NCBI GenBank assembly: GCA_947625915.1
Contig: CANQPX010000017.1
Coordinates: 1 to 40,199 of the forward strand
From: an uncultured Clostridia bacterium
GTDB taxonomy: Bacteria > Bacillota > Clostridia > Oscillospirales > Ruminococcaceae
DNA length: 40,199 nt
Direction of reading: 5' to 3'
Of this stretch, positions 24,518 through 33,888 are shown piece by piece. The position numbers and the translations under genes are program-made. The notes under the pieces were generated by a model. The model was not told the DNA's origin. It saw nothing but the letters and a program-made list of their open reading frames with translations, and did no database searches. Positions within the stretch are counted from its first letter, which is position 1, and every line of letters starts with the position of its first letter.

Positions 24518-27436
24518 GTGTCAAGGAAAACGAATTTAACCAGGATCATGTCAGCGGCTCTTGCAGTCCTTGTGTGCGTACCGATGCTGTCCGCATTTCC
24601 CGCCGCTGCCGAGGACAGCCCCCCGCCTGCCGAAAGTACCGCGGAACCCGCGTCCTCATCCGATACGCTGTTCACTAAACAAAAAACTTACAGCGATTAT
24701 TATGACGAGATAAAGGACGTTCCCCGCCCCAATGCCGAAGCGGTGCTTTCCTACGTCGGAAAGGACGATACCGCCGAAGCCGAACTTGCCTCTTTTGAAG
24801 GCAAGGATAACGTCCTTGTGTGGTCAAACGAGGAAGGTCAAGTCGATTTTACCGTTGATATACCGCAGTCAGGCGCATATCAGCTGGAAATGAGCTATTT
24901 CCCCATAGACGGCGGCGCAACTACTACCGAAGTCTCACTCCTCATCGACGGCGTATCACCTTACGATACCGCAACGCGTATAACCATGCCGCATATCTGG
25001 ACGTCGGCTTACCCCATAACCACCGATTCCAAGGATAACGATGTCCGTCCGCCGCAGATCCAATCGCCAAGATGGGTAACGTCCATGGCATACGATGTGG
25101 ACGGATTGTTCAACGATCCGCTGTATTTCAACCTTGAAGCAGGTACACATACTATCTCGCTCGTGTCCGAACGCGCGTCCGTTGCGATAGAATACCTTAA
25201 ATTCTGCAACAAGAGCGGCTATGCGGCTTATACAAAGCCTTCCGACGCCGACCTTGCAAAAAATTCCGGCGCAGTGCCTATAAGACTTCAGGGCGAACAG
25301 TACAGCTACACAAATGCTCAGACCCTTTTCCCTACATATGACAGAGGTTCATACCTCACAGAACCTTCCCACCCCTCTAAACAGCGTTATAATACGGTGG
25401 GCGACGGAACATGGGATACCGCAGGTCAGGCTATTACTTGGGAAATGAACGTTGAGACCGCAGGCTATTACAAGATCGGCATAAAAGCCCGCCAGAACGA
25501 ACTGAGAGGTCTTTACACAAACCGCCGCCTTTATATCGACGGCGAAGTCCCCAACGAAGAACTCGCTCAGATCAAGTTCCACTATGACGATGATTGGCTC
25601 ATGGTAGTCCCCGAGGACGAGAACGGCGATCCGATCTACGTTTACCTTGACGCGGGAAAACATGAACTTTCCCTCGAAGTTATCCCCGGCGAGATCGGAG
25701 AATCCATGCGTAAACTCGACAGCATAGTTTATACCGCCAACCAGTATTATATGCAGATACTGATGATAACCGGTCCTACTCCCGATAAGTACACGGACTA
25801 CTACGTTCACAGAGAGATCCCCGAACTCGTAAGTACATTCCAGATGCTCGCGAACCAGCTCCTTGAAGAAGAAAAGAATATCGAGGAACTTGCGGGTCAG
25901 AAAGGTACCGAAGCCGCTGCTCTCGAAAGACTTGCTACAGTCCTCCAGAACGGCGCAAAACGTCCTATAAAGATCCCCGATATGATCTCAAACAACTCCA
26001 TCAAGGATAACGTGAACTCCGTTTCTTCATGGATGAGACAGTACCGTGAACAGCCGCTGGAAGTCGATTTCATCGAACTCGTTCCCGCTGACGGAGAGTT
26101 CACTTCCGTAAAGGAAAAGTTCGGAAAGAGCCTTGCTTTCAGCTTCAAAGGCTTTATAAACTCTTTCTTCGAGGACTATACGGTGCTTTCCGATGAAACA
26201 GAGGATTCCATAAATGTCTGGGTATCACTTGCCCGTGACCAGACAAACGTTATAAAACAAATGACGGATTCCGACTATAACCCCAACCATGATACGAAAG
26301 TTTCCATAAACCTCGTTCAGGGCGCGATCATGGAAGCCGTCCTCGCAGGAAAAGGTCCTGACGTGGCACTGTTCGTCGGAGGAGAATTCCCCGTTAACCT
26401 TGCGGTGCGTGACCTTATCCTCCCACTCAACGACATGGAAGGCTACGATGAAGTCGCTTCAAGATTTCAGGACAACGCGGTAGTGCCGTATACGTTCGAT
26501 GATAAAGTTTACGCAATACCGATAAACAGAAGCTTCCCCATGATGTTCTACCGCAAGGATATGCTCGCTCAGGTCGGCATAACCGAACCGCCCGAGACTT
26601 GGGACGATCTGATAGATATGCTCCCCGCTATACAGAGAAAATATATGCAGCCCGGTCTGATACTGCCGACGATAGTTTCCGGCGGCAACTCTGTATCGCC
26701 TGCAACAGAAGCAGGTCATACGTTCGCAATGCTCATGCTCCAGTCCGGTACAAACTATTACAACGATGAACAGACAGCCACGAACTTCGATACTCAGGAA
26801 GCTGTAGACGCATTCGCAACATGGACGGATTTCTATAACGTATATAAATTCGACCAGACATATGATGCGTTCACACGTTTCAGAACAGGTGAAGCACCTA
26901 TAGTTATCCAGAACTATTGCACATTCTATAACCAACTCAATGTCGCCGCTCCGGAAATAAAGGGATTGTGGGATTTCTGCGCTGTTCCCGGAACTCTCCG
27001 CGATGACGGAACAGTCTCTCATGCGGCAAATTCCAACGGTTCCGGCGCTGTGATACTTTCAAGCTGCAAGAACGTTGAGGCGGCTTGGGATTTCATCAAA
27101 TGGTTCACCGAAACAGATACCATGATCGAATACGGTCAAAACGTGGAAGGCGTTATGGGTCCTCTCGGACGCTTCGACAGCGCAAACATAGACGCTCTTA
27201 AAGAACTTAACTGGTCAAATAAGGATCTGGAAAAGATACTCTTCCAGATGGATCAGCTCGAAGAGATACCGATAATCCCTTCGGCATACGTTGTAACACG
27301 AAGCATCATGAACGCTTTCAGATCTGTTGTAAACGATAAGGAAAATGCCCGCGAAACTCTCCGCTGGTACAATATCGATATCAACAGAGAAATTACAAGA
27401 AAACGAGAAAACCTCGGTCTTGATGATGATGAATAA
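24518..27436 (+). CDS. Large extracellular sugar-binding protein with two N-terminal beta-sandwich modules
   Basis: 972 residues, about twice the size of a normal CUT1 binding protein. A signal peptide (residues 1-33, ending FPAAAED) has no lipobox. Two beta-sandwich modules follow at about 50-235 (VDFTVDIPQSGAYQLEMSYF to FNLEAGTHTISLV) and 255-415 (ITWEMNVETAGYYKIGI to YLDAGKHELSLEV), each with the look of a galactose-binding/CBM35-like fold. A helical linker (about 435-500) leads to the family 1 binding domain (about 540-965), with GKGPDVALFVGGEFPVN, DKVYAIPINRSFPMMFYRK, ETWDDLIDML and WDFIKWFTETDTMIEYGQ. The GTG start at 24518 has AAAGGTGG upstream; a GTG at 24500 is upstream of that site. 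First gene of the operon. Substrate unknown. Confidence 0.88.
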   Translation: MSRKTNLTRIMSAALAVLVCVPMLSAFPAAAEDSPPPAESTAEPASSSDTLFTKQKTYSDYYDEIKDVPRPNAEAVLSYVGKDDTAEAELASFEGKDNVLVWSNEEGQVDFTVDIPQSGAYQLEMSYFPIDGGATTTEVSLLIDGVSPYDTATRITMPHIWTSAYPITTDSKDNDVRPPQIQSPRWVTSMAYDVDGLFNDPLYFNLEAGTHTISLVSERASVAIEYLKFCNKSGYAAYTKPSDADLAKNSGAVPIRLQGEQYSYTNAQTLFPTYDRGSYLTEPSHPSKQRYNTVGDGTWDTAGQAITWEMNVETAGYYKIGIKARQNELRGLYTNRRLYIDGEVPNEELAQIKFHYDDDWLMVVPEDENGDPIYVYLDAGKHELSLEVIPGEIGESMRKLDSIVYTANQYYMQILMITGPTPDKYTDYYVHREIPELVSTFQMLANQLLEEEKNIEELAGQKGTEAAALERLATVLQNGAKRPIKIPDMISNNSIKDNVNSVSSWMRQYREQPLEVDFIELVPADGEFTSVKEKFGKSLAFSFKGFINSFFEDYTVLSDETEDSINVWVSLARDQTNVIKQMTDSDYNPNHDTKVSINLVQGAIMEAVLAGKGPDVALFVGGEFPVNLAVRDLILPLNDMEGYDEVASRFQDNAVVPYTFDDKVYAIPINRSFPMMFYRKDMLAQVGITEPPETWDDLIDMLPAIQRKYMQPGLILPTIVSGGNSVSPATEAGHTFAMLMLQSGTNYYNDEQTATNFDTQEAVDAFATWTDFYNVYKFDQTYDAFTRFRTGEAPIVIQNYCTFYNQLNVAAPEIKGLWDFCAVPGTLRDDGTVSHAANSNGSGAVILSSCKNVEAAWDFIKWFTETDTMIEYGQNVEGVMGPLGRFDSANIDALKELNWSNKDLEKILFQMDQLEEIPIIPSAYVVTRSIMNAFRSVVNDKENARETLRWYNIDINREITRKRENLGLDDDE

Positions 27437-27453
27437 GAATGGAGGGATAACAT

Positions 27454-28419
27454 TTGGCTGCTGAAACACAAAAAAAGGAGATCCTGCTCCCCAACGAACG
27501 CAAGATGTCCTTTAAGGAAAAACGAAGCTATACATGGCACGAGATGAAACGCAACAAAGTCTGCTATGCAATGCTGTTCCCGTTTATGATATTCTTTTTG
27601 TTCTTCACGGTCATACCGGTCGTGATGTCACTGCCTATCGGATTTACGGATTTTGATATGGCGCACTTCCCGCCGAAATTCGTAGGACTTCAAAATTTCT
27701 ACACAATGTTCCTTGAGGACGACGTATTTATCGGTTCTATAAGAACAACGCTCATCTTCGCGATCTTTACGGGTCCTCTCAGCTACGCTCTCAGCTTCAT
27801 GCTGGCTTGGCTGATAAATGAGCTCCACCCGGTGCTCAAAACTATATTTACGCTGATATTCTATGCTCCGTCAATGGCGGGAAATATCTACTTCGTATGG
27901 CAGCTTATCTTCTCGGGCGACTCTTACGGTTACCTGAACGCTCTGCTCAACGAACTGGGTATCACCAGTGCGGCTATACAATGGCTCACAGACGGAAATT
28001 ACGTCCTCACCTGCGTTATCATAGTACAGCTGTGGGTCTCCATGGGCGCAGGCTTCCTCGCAATGCGCGCAGGCTTCCAAGGCATCGACAAGTCCATGTA
28101 CGAAGCGGGCGCAATAGAAGGCATCAGCAACAGATGGCAGGAACTCATCTACATAACTATCCCGTCAATGGGTCCGCAGCTTATGTTCGCAGCGGTAATG
28201 CAGATAGTTTCTTCCTTCACGGTGGATATGGTCGGAAGGAGCCTCGCAGGCTTCCCGTCAACAGACTATAAGGCTCACACCATAATGACTCACGCTTTCG
28301 ACTACGGCTGGATACGCTATGAAATGGGTTACTCCTCGGCAATATGCTTCGTGCTGTTCCTTGCGATGCTGATATGCAACAACATCATTTCAAAGATACT
28401 CGGCAAGTATATGAACTGA
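27454..28419 (+). CDS. Sugar ABC transporter permease (MalF/UgpA-type), pair 1
   Basis: Integral membrane subunit of the importer, 321 residues, six membrane helices (first at about 33-55, FPFMIFFLFFTVIPVVMSL). The EAA loop contacting the ATPase is EAGAIEGISNRWQELIYITIP, shortened here to its core EAGAIEG...ITIP. It has a cytoplasmic N-terminal extension of about 30 charged residues. Begins with TTG at 27454, supported by GGAGG 8 bases upstream and 17 bp after the binding-protein gene. Pairs with the next gene. Confidence 0.92.
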   Translation: MAAETQKKEILLPNERKMSFKEKRSYTWHEMKRNKVCYAMLFPFMIFFLFFTVIPVVMSLPIGFTDFDMAHFPPKFVGLQNFYTMFLEDDVFIGSIRTTLIFAIFTGPLSYALSFMLAWLINELHPVLKTIFTLIFYAPSMAGNIYFVWQLIFSGDSYGYLNALLNELGITSAAIQWLTDGNYVLTCVIIVQLWVSMGAGFLAMRAGFQGIDKSMYEAGAIEGISNRWQELIYITIPSMGPQLMFAAVMQIVSSFTVDMVGRSLAGFPSTDYKAHTIMTHAFDYGWIRYEMGYSSAICFVLFLAMLICNNIISKILGKYMN

Positions 28420-28440
28420 GAAATGAGGTGAGGATCACAA

Positions 28441-29409
28441 ATGGCTAAAAAAGAAACTCAGCTTTCGATAAAGGAGCAGATGGACGCGGAAAACGCCGCT
28501 GCCCTCGAAGCACTCAGAAAAAGGCGCGAAAAAGAACACCGCAAAATGGAGAGATCCAAGGGTTCAAACAAACAGGTCGGCAAGAGCTGGAAAGACGATA
28601 TAGGCATTTTCATTGTCCTTCTGCTGCTCGGTTCGTTCATGCTGCTGCCGATATATATCGCAATAGTAACATCACTGAAACCGGTAAATGAGATCTTCAT
28701 CATGCCGCCGAGACTTTATGCGATGGATCCTACAATGGATAACTTCAAGGATCTGTTCATAGTGGCGAACAACTCATGGGTACCGTTCTCAAGAAACGTT
28801 TTCAACAGTATATTCGTTACGGTGGTAGCAACGGTGCTGCACGTCGTATTCGCGTGTATGGCAGGATTTATCCTCGCAAAATGCAGGTTCCCCGGCGCAA
28901 AACTGATAAACAAGATAGTCGTCGTTTCACTTCTGTTTACCAGTCAGGTAACATACATCATGCAGTATATGGTAATGGCTAAAATGGGCATGATAAATAC
29001 CTACGCCGCACTGATATGCCCCCTTATCGCATCATCAATGGGTCTTTACCTTATGATACAAAGCATAGGTCAGATACCCGACGCAATGATCGAAGCCGCA
29101 AAAGTTGACGGCGCGGGACTTATGCGCATATGCTGGGGAATAGTTATCCCGAACTCAAAACCTGCTCTTATGACAATTATTATCTTCCAGTTCCAGGCAG
29201 CTTGGAACTCAAACGGCGGTTCGCTGGTATACGATGAAGCATTGAAAACCATCCCTACCGTCGTTCAGCAGATAGCTGCCGCAGGTATAGCGAGACAAGG
29301 CGCGATCGCCGCTTCGGCTGTCGTTCTGATGATCCCGCCGCTGGCTATCTTCATCGCCGCACAGAGCAACGTTATGGAAACAATGGCTCATGCGGGTATG
29401 AAGGATTGA
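28441..29409 (+). CDS. Sugar ABC transporter permease (MalG/UgpE-type), pair 1
   Basis: 322 residues with a long charged cytoplasmic N terminus (about 55 residues, Lys/Glu/Arg-rich, probably helical), then six membrane helices from IGIFIVLLLLGSFMLLP. The EAA loop is EAAKVDGAGLMRICWGIVIP. PVNEIFIMPP after the first helix is typical of this subunit type. ATG at 28441 with GAGGTGAGG upstream, 21 bp after its partner. The charged N-terminal tails on both permeases are longer than usual and recur in the second pair's last permease. Confidence 0.92.
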   Translation: MAKKETQLSIKEQMDAENAAALEALRKRREKEHRKMERSKGSNKQVGKSWKDDIGIFIVLLLLGSFMLLPIYIAIVTSLKPVNEIFIMPPRLYAMDPTMDNFKDLFIVANNSWVPFSRNVFNSIFVTVVATVLHVVFACMAGFILAKCRFPGAKLINKIVVVSLLFTSQVTYIMQYMVMAKMGMINTYAALICPLIASSMGLYLMIQSIGQIPDAMIEAAKVDGAGLMRICWGIVIPNSKPALMTIIIFQFQAAWNSNGGSLVYDEALKTIPTVVQQIAAAGIARQGAIAASAVVLMIPPLAIFIAAQSNVMETMAHAGMKD

Positions 29410-29427
29410 TTTGATTGGAGGGATAAT

Positions 29428-30924
29428 ATGTCAGGCTTGAAAAAGCTTATATCTTTTATTTCAGCCGCGGCTGTGACAGTTTCGGCACTCGCCGTGAACA
29501 CTTCCGCGCTGGAAACATATGACCCCTACAGCTATGACAGATGGGGCGACGCAGTCGCCTCTCAGGCAGGATATACCGCCGAAAAATATGTGGACGGTGA
29601 AATGATAGGCTGCGGCAACTTCTATGAACCCGCCGACCTGTTCATCTCACACGACGACCTGATGTACATAGCAGACAGGGGAAATAACAGGATCGTGATC
29701 GTCGATCTGGATTTCAACTTCATACGCGAAATGAATGAGTTCGACTATAACGGCGAAACTCTTACACTGAAAGGTCCTACGGGAGTTTATGTGGATCAGT
29801 ATACCGGAAATATCTACATCTGCGATACCGAAAACGCAAGAGTAATAAAATGCGATGCGGACGGAAAAGTAGACAGATTGTTTGAAAAACCGGTAAGCGA
29901 ACTTTACGATACGGACGTTACCTATAACCCAAGCAAGGTGCTCGTGGATAAAGCGGGAAATGTCTATGTCGTGGTAAAATCCGTTACCAAGGGCGCGGTA
30001 ATGTTCAATAAAGAAGGCGAGTTCCTCGGATTTTACGGTGCGAACCGCGTTGAACAGACTGCGGAAGTCCTCGCGAACGCTTTCTGGAACCTGATCTCTA
30101 CCGAAGAACAGAGAACGCGTTCCGCTAAACAAACACCTATCGGCTTCACAAATTTCGATATAGATGATGACGGATTTATATTTACCGTTACCGATTCACA
30201 GGATACAAGAACAGACCTCGTTAAAAAACTTAACCCGAGAGGCGATAATATCCTTGACTCACTGGGCGCGGCGGATATGACCTTCGGAGATACCTCTCCC
30301 GCATACTATTCGATCTATTCAAAAAATTCCAGTCTTAACGATATAGACCTCGGTCCTAACGGCGAACTTAACATTCTTGACTTCGAGCACGGACGCGTTT
30401 TCCAGTACGATAAGGAATGCTGGCTGCTGTTCATAATGGGCGGCAAAGGCTATCAGCTGGGACTTTTCCAGTCGCCCGCAGCGGTGGAAAGCCATGACAA
30501 CCACATCTATGTTCTCGACTCCAGAAAAAATAATATCACTATCTTCACCAGAACAGTTTTCGGCGAGATCGTTACAGAGGCGGCAAACCTTTATAACGAC
30601 GGTCTGTATGAGGAATCCCTCGAGCCGTGGCAGAACGTTCTCAAATATGACGGAAACTACAGAAGAGCTTATATCGGCATAGGCAACGCCCTCTATAATA
30701 AGTACCAGTACAAGGAAGCTATGGATTACTTCGAGATATCCATAAGCCGCGACAGGTACAACAGAGCTTTCGAGGGCTACAGAGATATCTGGCTCAAAGC
30801 AAATTATATGAAGTGTATCATAGTGATAATAGTCCTTGCAGTACTTATAGTAATATACAGGAAACTGCGGAAAAAAGGAAAATTGATCTATCCTTGGGAA
30901 AAGAACAGAAAGGCGGGTGTGTGA
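29428..30924 (+). CDS. Membrane-anchored NHL beta-propeller protein with TPR repeats
   Basis: 498 residues. Signal peptide at 1-30 (LISFISAAAVTVSALAVNTSA). NHL-type propeller at about 60-380: repeated units such as PADLFISHDDLMYIADRGNNRI, shown here in part as DLMYIADRGNNRIVIVD, and GNIYICDTENARVIKCD. Two TPR-like helix pairs at about 385-455 (ANLYNDGLYEESLEPW; AYIGIGNALYNKYQYKEAMD). One C-terminal helix (CIIVIIVLAVLIVIY) with a basic cytoplasmic tail. The propeller should therefore face outward. NHL domains bind proteins, RNA or polymers; enzymatic roles are rarer. Embedded between permeases, it may scaffold or sense the transporter. ATG with GGAGGGATA upstream. Confidence 0.85.
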   Translation: MSGLKKLISFISAAAVTVSALAVNTSALETYDPYSYDRWGDAVASQAGYTAEKYVDGEMIGCGNFYEPADLFISHDDLMYIADRGNNRIVIVDLDFNFIREMNEFDYNGETLTLKGPTGVYVDQYTGNIYICDTENARVIKCDADGKVDRLFEKPVSELYDTDVTYNPSKVLVDKAGNVYVVVKSVTKGAVMFNKEGEFLGFYGANRVEQTAEVLANAFWNLISTEEQRTRSAKQTPIGFTNFDIDDDGFIFTVTDSQDTRTDLVKKLNPRGDNILDSLGAADMTFGDTSPAYYSIYSKNSSLNDIDLGPNGELNILDFEHGRVFQYDKECWLLFIMGGKGYQLGLFQSPAAVESHDNHIYVLDSRKNNITIFTRTVFGEIVTEAANLYNDGLYEESLEPWQNVLKYDGNYRRAYIGIGNALYNKYQYKEAMDYFEISISRDRYNRAFEGYRDIWLKANYMKCIIVIIVLAVLIVIYRKLRKKGKLIYPWEKNRKAGV

Positions 30925-30925
30925 T

Positions 30926-31555
30926 ATGCTTGATCTGACAAGAGGACAATTCGTTAAGCACGTTATTATGCACCCCTTCGAGGGATACGAAGATCTGCGG
31001 TGGAAAAAAGCAGGCTCAATGCCGATAGCGATAGTTGTGGTATGCTTGCTGTTCGTACAGCAGATAGCATACAGCAGGCTTTACGGTTTTCAGTATTACT
31101 CTGATTATGACAAAATGTTCAACATAGTTCCATACATCTTCAAAAGCTTCATATTGTTCGGAACATGGGTAGTTGCAAACTGGGCAATGTGTACCCTGTT
31201 CGACGGTGAGGGCAGCATGAAGAATATCTTCATAAATTCCGCATATGCACTTATACCGTATATAGCGGCATATCTCATAGGTACGGTAATGTCTCACTTC
31301 CTGATAAGAGATGAATATGTATTCATTCAGGCGGTGGAAATAATCGGAACGTGTTGGAGCTTCGTTCTCCTTATATCGGGAATAAAAGCAGTGCATCAGT
31401 TCACATTCTTCAAAACGATAATGCTGATGCTGTTAACGATAGTGGCAATGATCGCAATGCTGTTCTTATTGGTATTGCTGTTGACATTGTTCCAGCAGGT
31501 GCTGATATTCATATTATCGATATATACGGAGATATCATACCGATTCAGAGTCTGA
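30926..31555 (+). CDS. Yip1-family-like polytopic membrane protein
   Basis: 209 residues. A cytoplasmic start (LTRGQFVKHVIMHPFEGYEDLRW) is followed by about five membrane helices, with MKNIFINSAYALIPYI in the middle, the conserved-type YALIPYI segment of Yip1-domain proteins. The family's bacterial members have no firm function. ATG at 30926 is one base after the stop of the NHL gene; an earlier GTG at 30917 overlaps that gene and is not needed. The tight spacing implies co-translation with the propeller protein and suggests that the two proteins interact. Family assignment is from pattern memory. Confidence 0.78.
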   Translation: MLDLTRGQFVKHVIMHPFEGYEDLRWKKAGSMPIAIVVVCLLFVQQIAYSRLYGFQYYSDYDKMFNIVPYIFKSFILFGTWVVANWAMCTLFDGEGSMKNIFINSAYALIPYIAAYLIGTVMSHFLIRDEYVFIQAVEIIGTCWSFVLLISGIKAVHQFTFFKTIMLMLLTIVAMIAMLFLLVLLLTLFQQVLIFILSIYTEISYRFRV

Positions 31556-31584
31556 TACTAAAACGAAAAGTGGTGAAATAATAA

Positions 31585-33888
31585 ATGCAGAAAAAGATGA
31601 AAAAGCTTATGGCTTGTCTCTGCTGCCTTACAATGCTCATACCGCTGTGCGCTTTCCCGGCAAATTCGGACGATGAAGCCGCTGCGGAAAGTTCCTCTCA
31701 GGAAAGTTCCGGCGATGAAAGCGAGGCAATATCCGAAGACGATTACGAAATGGACGAAGACGTTGTCCTTATCACAGATGAACAGGCAATGGCTTCAATG
31801 AAGCTTGCTGTAGAAAATGATAAGATGGCTTTGTACTATAACGATGAGGATATTACCATTGCACTGGTGGACAAAAACACCGGAAAAATATGGTGGTCAA
31901 ACCCGATAAACGCCGACGCTTCCGCAGGCAAAGCCGCACAGATGCAGGAACTTAAATCAGGAATGACCCTCATTTACGGCGAAGTCTCAAAAAGACGTAC
32001 TACAACGAACCAGAGTAAGGCACGAAGCGACGCTTCAATGAAAGCAACTTCTACAGGAGTTGAAGTTGTATATAACTTCACCGAAGCGGGAATAACCGTT
32101 CCGGTAACATATACGCTCAACGATGATTACATGAGCCTGTATGTGGATACTTCAAAAATAAGCGAGACAAACGGTGACAGGATCGTTACGGATATGGCAT
32201 TCCTTTCAACATTCGGCGCAGCCGAAATGGACGAGGAAGGTTACTACGTTATCCCGGACGGAAGCGGCGCATTGATAAACTTCAATAACGGCAAAGCCGG
32301 CTACAGAGTTTATCAGGGCAAAGTTTACGGCAACGATATCACTGCGGTAAAAACTACAAAACCTTCCGAAGGAAGAAGGATAAACCTTCCTATGTTCGGC
32401 ATAGTCAAGGGCGAGAGCGGAATGATGGTAGTCGCCGATAAAGGAGATACCTGCGCGTCAATAAACGCTTACGTTGCAGGTCAGAAAAAAACCAGCTACA
32501 ATTCCTGCTACTTCGACTTTGAAGTAAGAACATCAGATGAATTCCTTATGGGCGGCGATACGAATGCACTTACGGTATTTGAAAAGCGCGGCATACTTGT
32601 ACCGGAAATAGAGCTGAGATATTATCCCGTTTCAAACAGCGACGGTTCGGACGTTGATTTCGTGGATATCGCAAATGCATACAAGAATTACCTCATGAAT
32701 GTCCAAGGCGTTGAAAAGTCCCCTGCGGTCGATACGAATTCACTTTACGTTGACTTCTACGGTGCAACGATGAAACAGGAACCTGTTCTCGGTTTCCCGG
32801 TAAATCTTCAGCATAAAGCAACTTCTTTCGATGACGCAAAGGATATCCTCGAGCAGCTCAACAGTCTCGGCGTCGACAGCATGACGGTGCAGTACCACCA
32901 GTGGACCACCGCCGACATCAAGGAAAAAGTTGCAGATAAGGCGAAACCCGCTTCCATACTCGGAGGAAAGAGCGATTTCAACGCGCTTATGGATTACGCC
33001 GCATCAAATAACATAACGATCTATCCCGCTGTGGATAATCTCACTTTCAAGAGCGGCGGCGGTTATTTCACAATGACCGATACGACCATAAGAGTCTCGA
33101 ACGCTTATTCAAGACAGTTGGTCTATGACCTTGCACATGGCGTTGAAAATAAATACTATGACGCAATGTCACTGCTGAGCCCGAGAAAATTTGAAAAGAT
33201 GTTCACTAACCTTGCAAACAGCTACAGCAAGGAAGGAATAGACAATATCTCCATCGGAAGCCTTACTACCGTTATCTACGGCGATTACGGAAGAAATTCC
33301 GTTTCAAGAGAAAAGTTCAAGTTCAACCTGCAAAGCTATCTGGAAGATCTGAAAACATCGGTGCCTTCCATGCTTGCAGACGGCGCAAATGCTTACGTTC
33401 TGAAATATGCGGATCATGTTTCAAACGTTCCCCTCAGTTCAAGCAAATATGACGTTTTCGATCAGGAGATCCCGTTCTACCAGATCGTTATGAGCGGTCT
33501 GAAACCGGTTTCCACCACAGCGGTGAACGGTGACGCTCAGATAGCGGATCTGCTGCTGAGAGCAGTTGCAAGCGGTTCAAATATCCACTTCGACTTTACC
33601 GCCGAAGAAGCTAACGAACTGAAAGACACCAAGTACGACAACCTCTATTATGCGGATTATAAATATTGGGTAGAAGACGCGGCAGGCTGTTACAAATTCG
33701 TAAAAGACGCGCTTTCCGGAACACAGGGTTCGGAAATAACCGAGTACAATATCCTTTCCGACGATCAGATAGAAACAGTTTACGCTAACGGAACAAAAAC
33801 CATCGTTGATCTGAAAGAAAAGACCGTCACAAATAACGGCACCAAGATCAGCATTTACGATTATGTGGATAAGGAGGTGATCGGCTGA
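31585..33888 (+). CDS. DUF5696-type secreted protein, possible glycosidase-like barrel
   Basis: 767 residues. Signal peptide at 1-27 (CLCCLTMLIPLCAFPANS) without a clear lipobox, then an acidic Ser/Glu linker to about 55. A beta-sandwich region (about 60-350) starts AVENDKMALYYNDEDITIALVD with KTGKIWWSNP-like NTGKIWWSNP. From about 375 the order of strands and helices resembles a (beta/alpha)8 barrel: VDFYGATMKQ, VDSMTVQYHQW, DYAASNNITIYPAVDN, GIDNISIGSL, YVLKYADHV. This domain order recalls GH31/GH36/GH101-like enzymes, but no catalytic pair can be assigned. Known only as a domain of unknown function in Firmicutes. It overlaps the next permease by one base. Confidence 0.8.
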   Translation: MQKKMKKLMACLCCLTMLIPLCAFPANSDDEAAAESSSQESSGDESEAISEDDYEMDEDVVLITDEQAMASMKLAVENDKMALYYNDEDITIALVDKNTGKIWWSNPINADASAGKAAQMQELKSGMTLIYGEVSKRRTTTNQSKARSDASMKATSTGVEVVYNFTEAGITVPVTYTLNDDYMSLYVDTSKISETNGDRIVTDMAFLSTFGAAEMDEEGYYVIPDGSGALINFNNGKAGYRVYQGKVYGNDITAVKTTKPSEGRRINLPMFGIVKGESGMMVVADKGDTCASINAYVAGQKKTSYNSCYFDFEVRTSDEFLMGGDTNALTVFEKRGILVPEIELRYYPVSNSDGSDVDFVDIANAYKNYLMNVQGVEKSPAVDTNSLYVDFYGATMKQEPVLGFPVNLQHKATSFDDAKDILEQLNSLGVDSMTVQYHQWTTADIKEKVADKAKPASILGGKSDFNALMDYAASNNITIYPAVDNLTFKSGGGYFTMTDTTIRVSNAYSRQLVYDLAHGVENKYYDAMSLLSPRKFEKMFTNLANSYSKEGIDNISIGSLTTVIYGDYGRNSVSREKFKFNLQSYLEDLKTSVPSMLADGANAYVLKYADHVSNVPLSSSKYDVFDQEIPFYQIVMSGLKPVSTTAVNGDAQIADLLLRAVASGSNIHFDFTAEEANELKDTKYDNLYYADYKYWVEDAAGCYKFVKDALSGTQGSEITEYNILSDDQIETVYANGTKTIVDLKEKTVTNNGTKISIYDYVDKEVIG

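Noticed and set aside
30494-30682. Overlapping small ORF inside the NHL gene and many similar frames in the window
   Set aside because: Out-of-frame shadows of clearly coding genes with no ribosome site or recognisable product.
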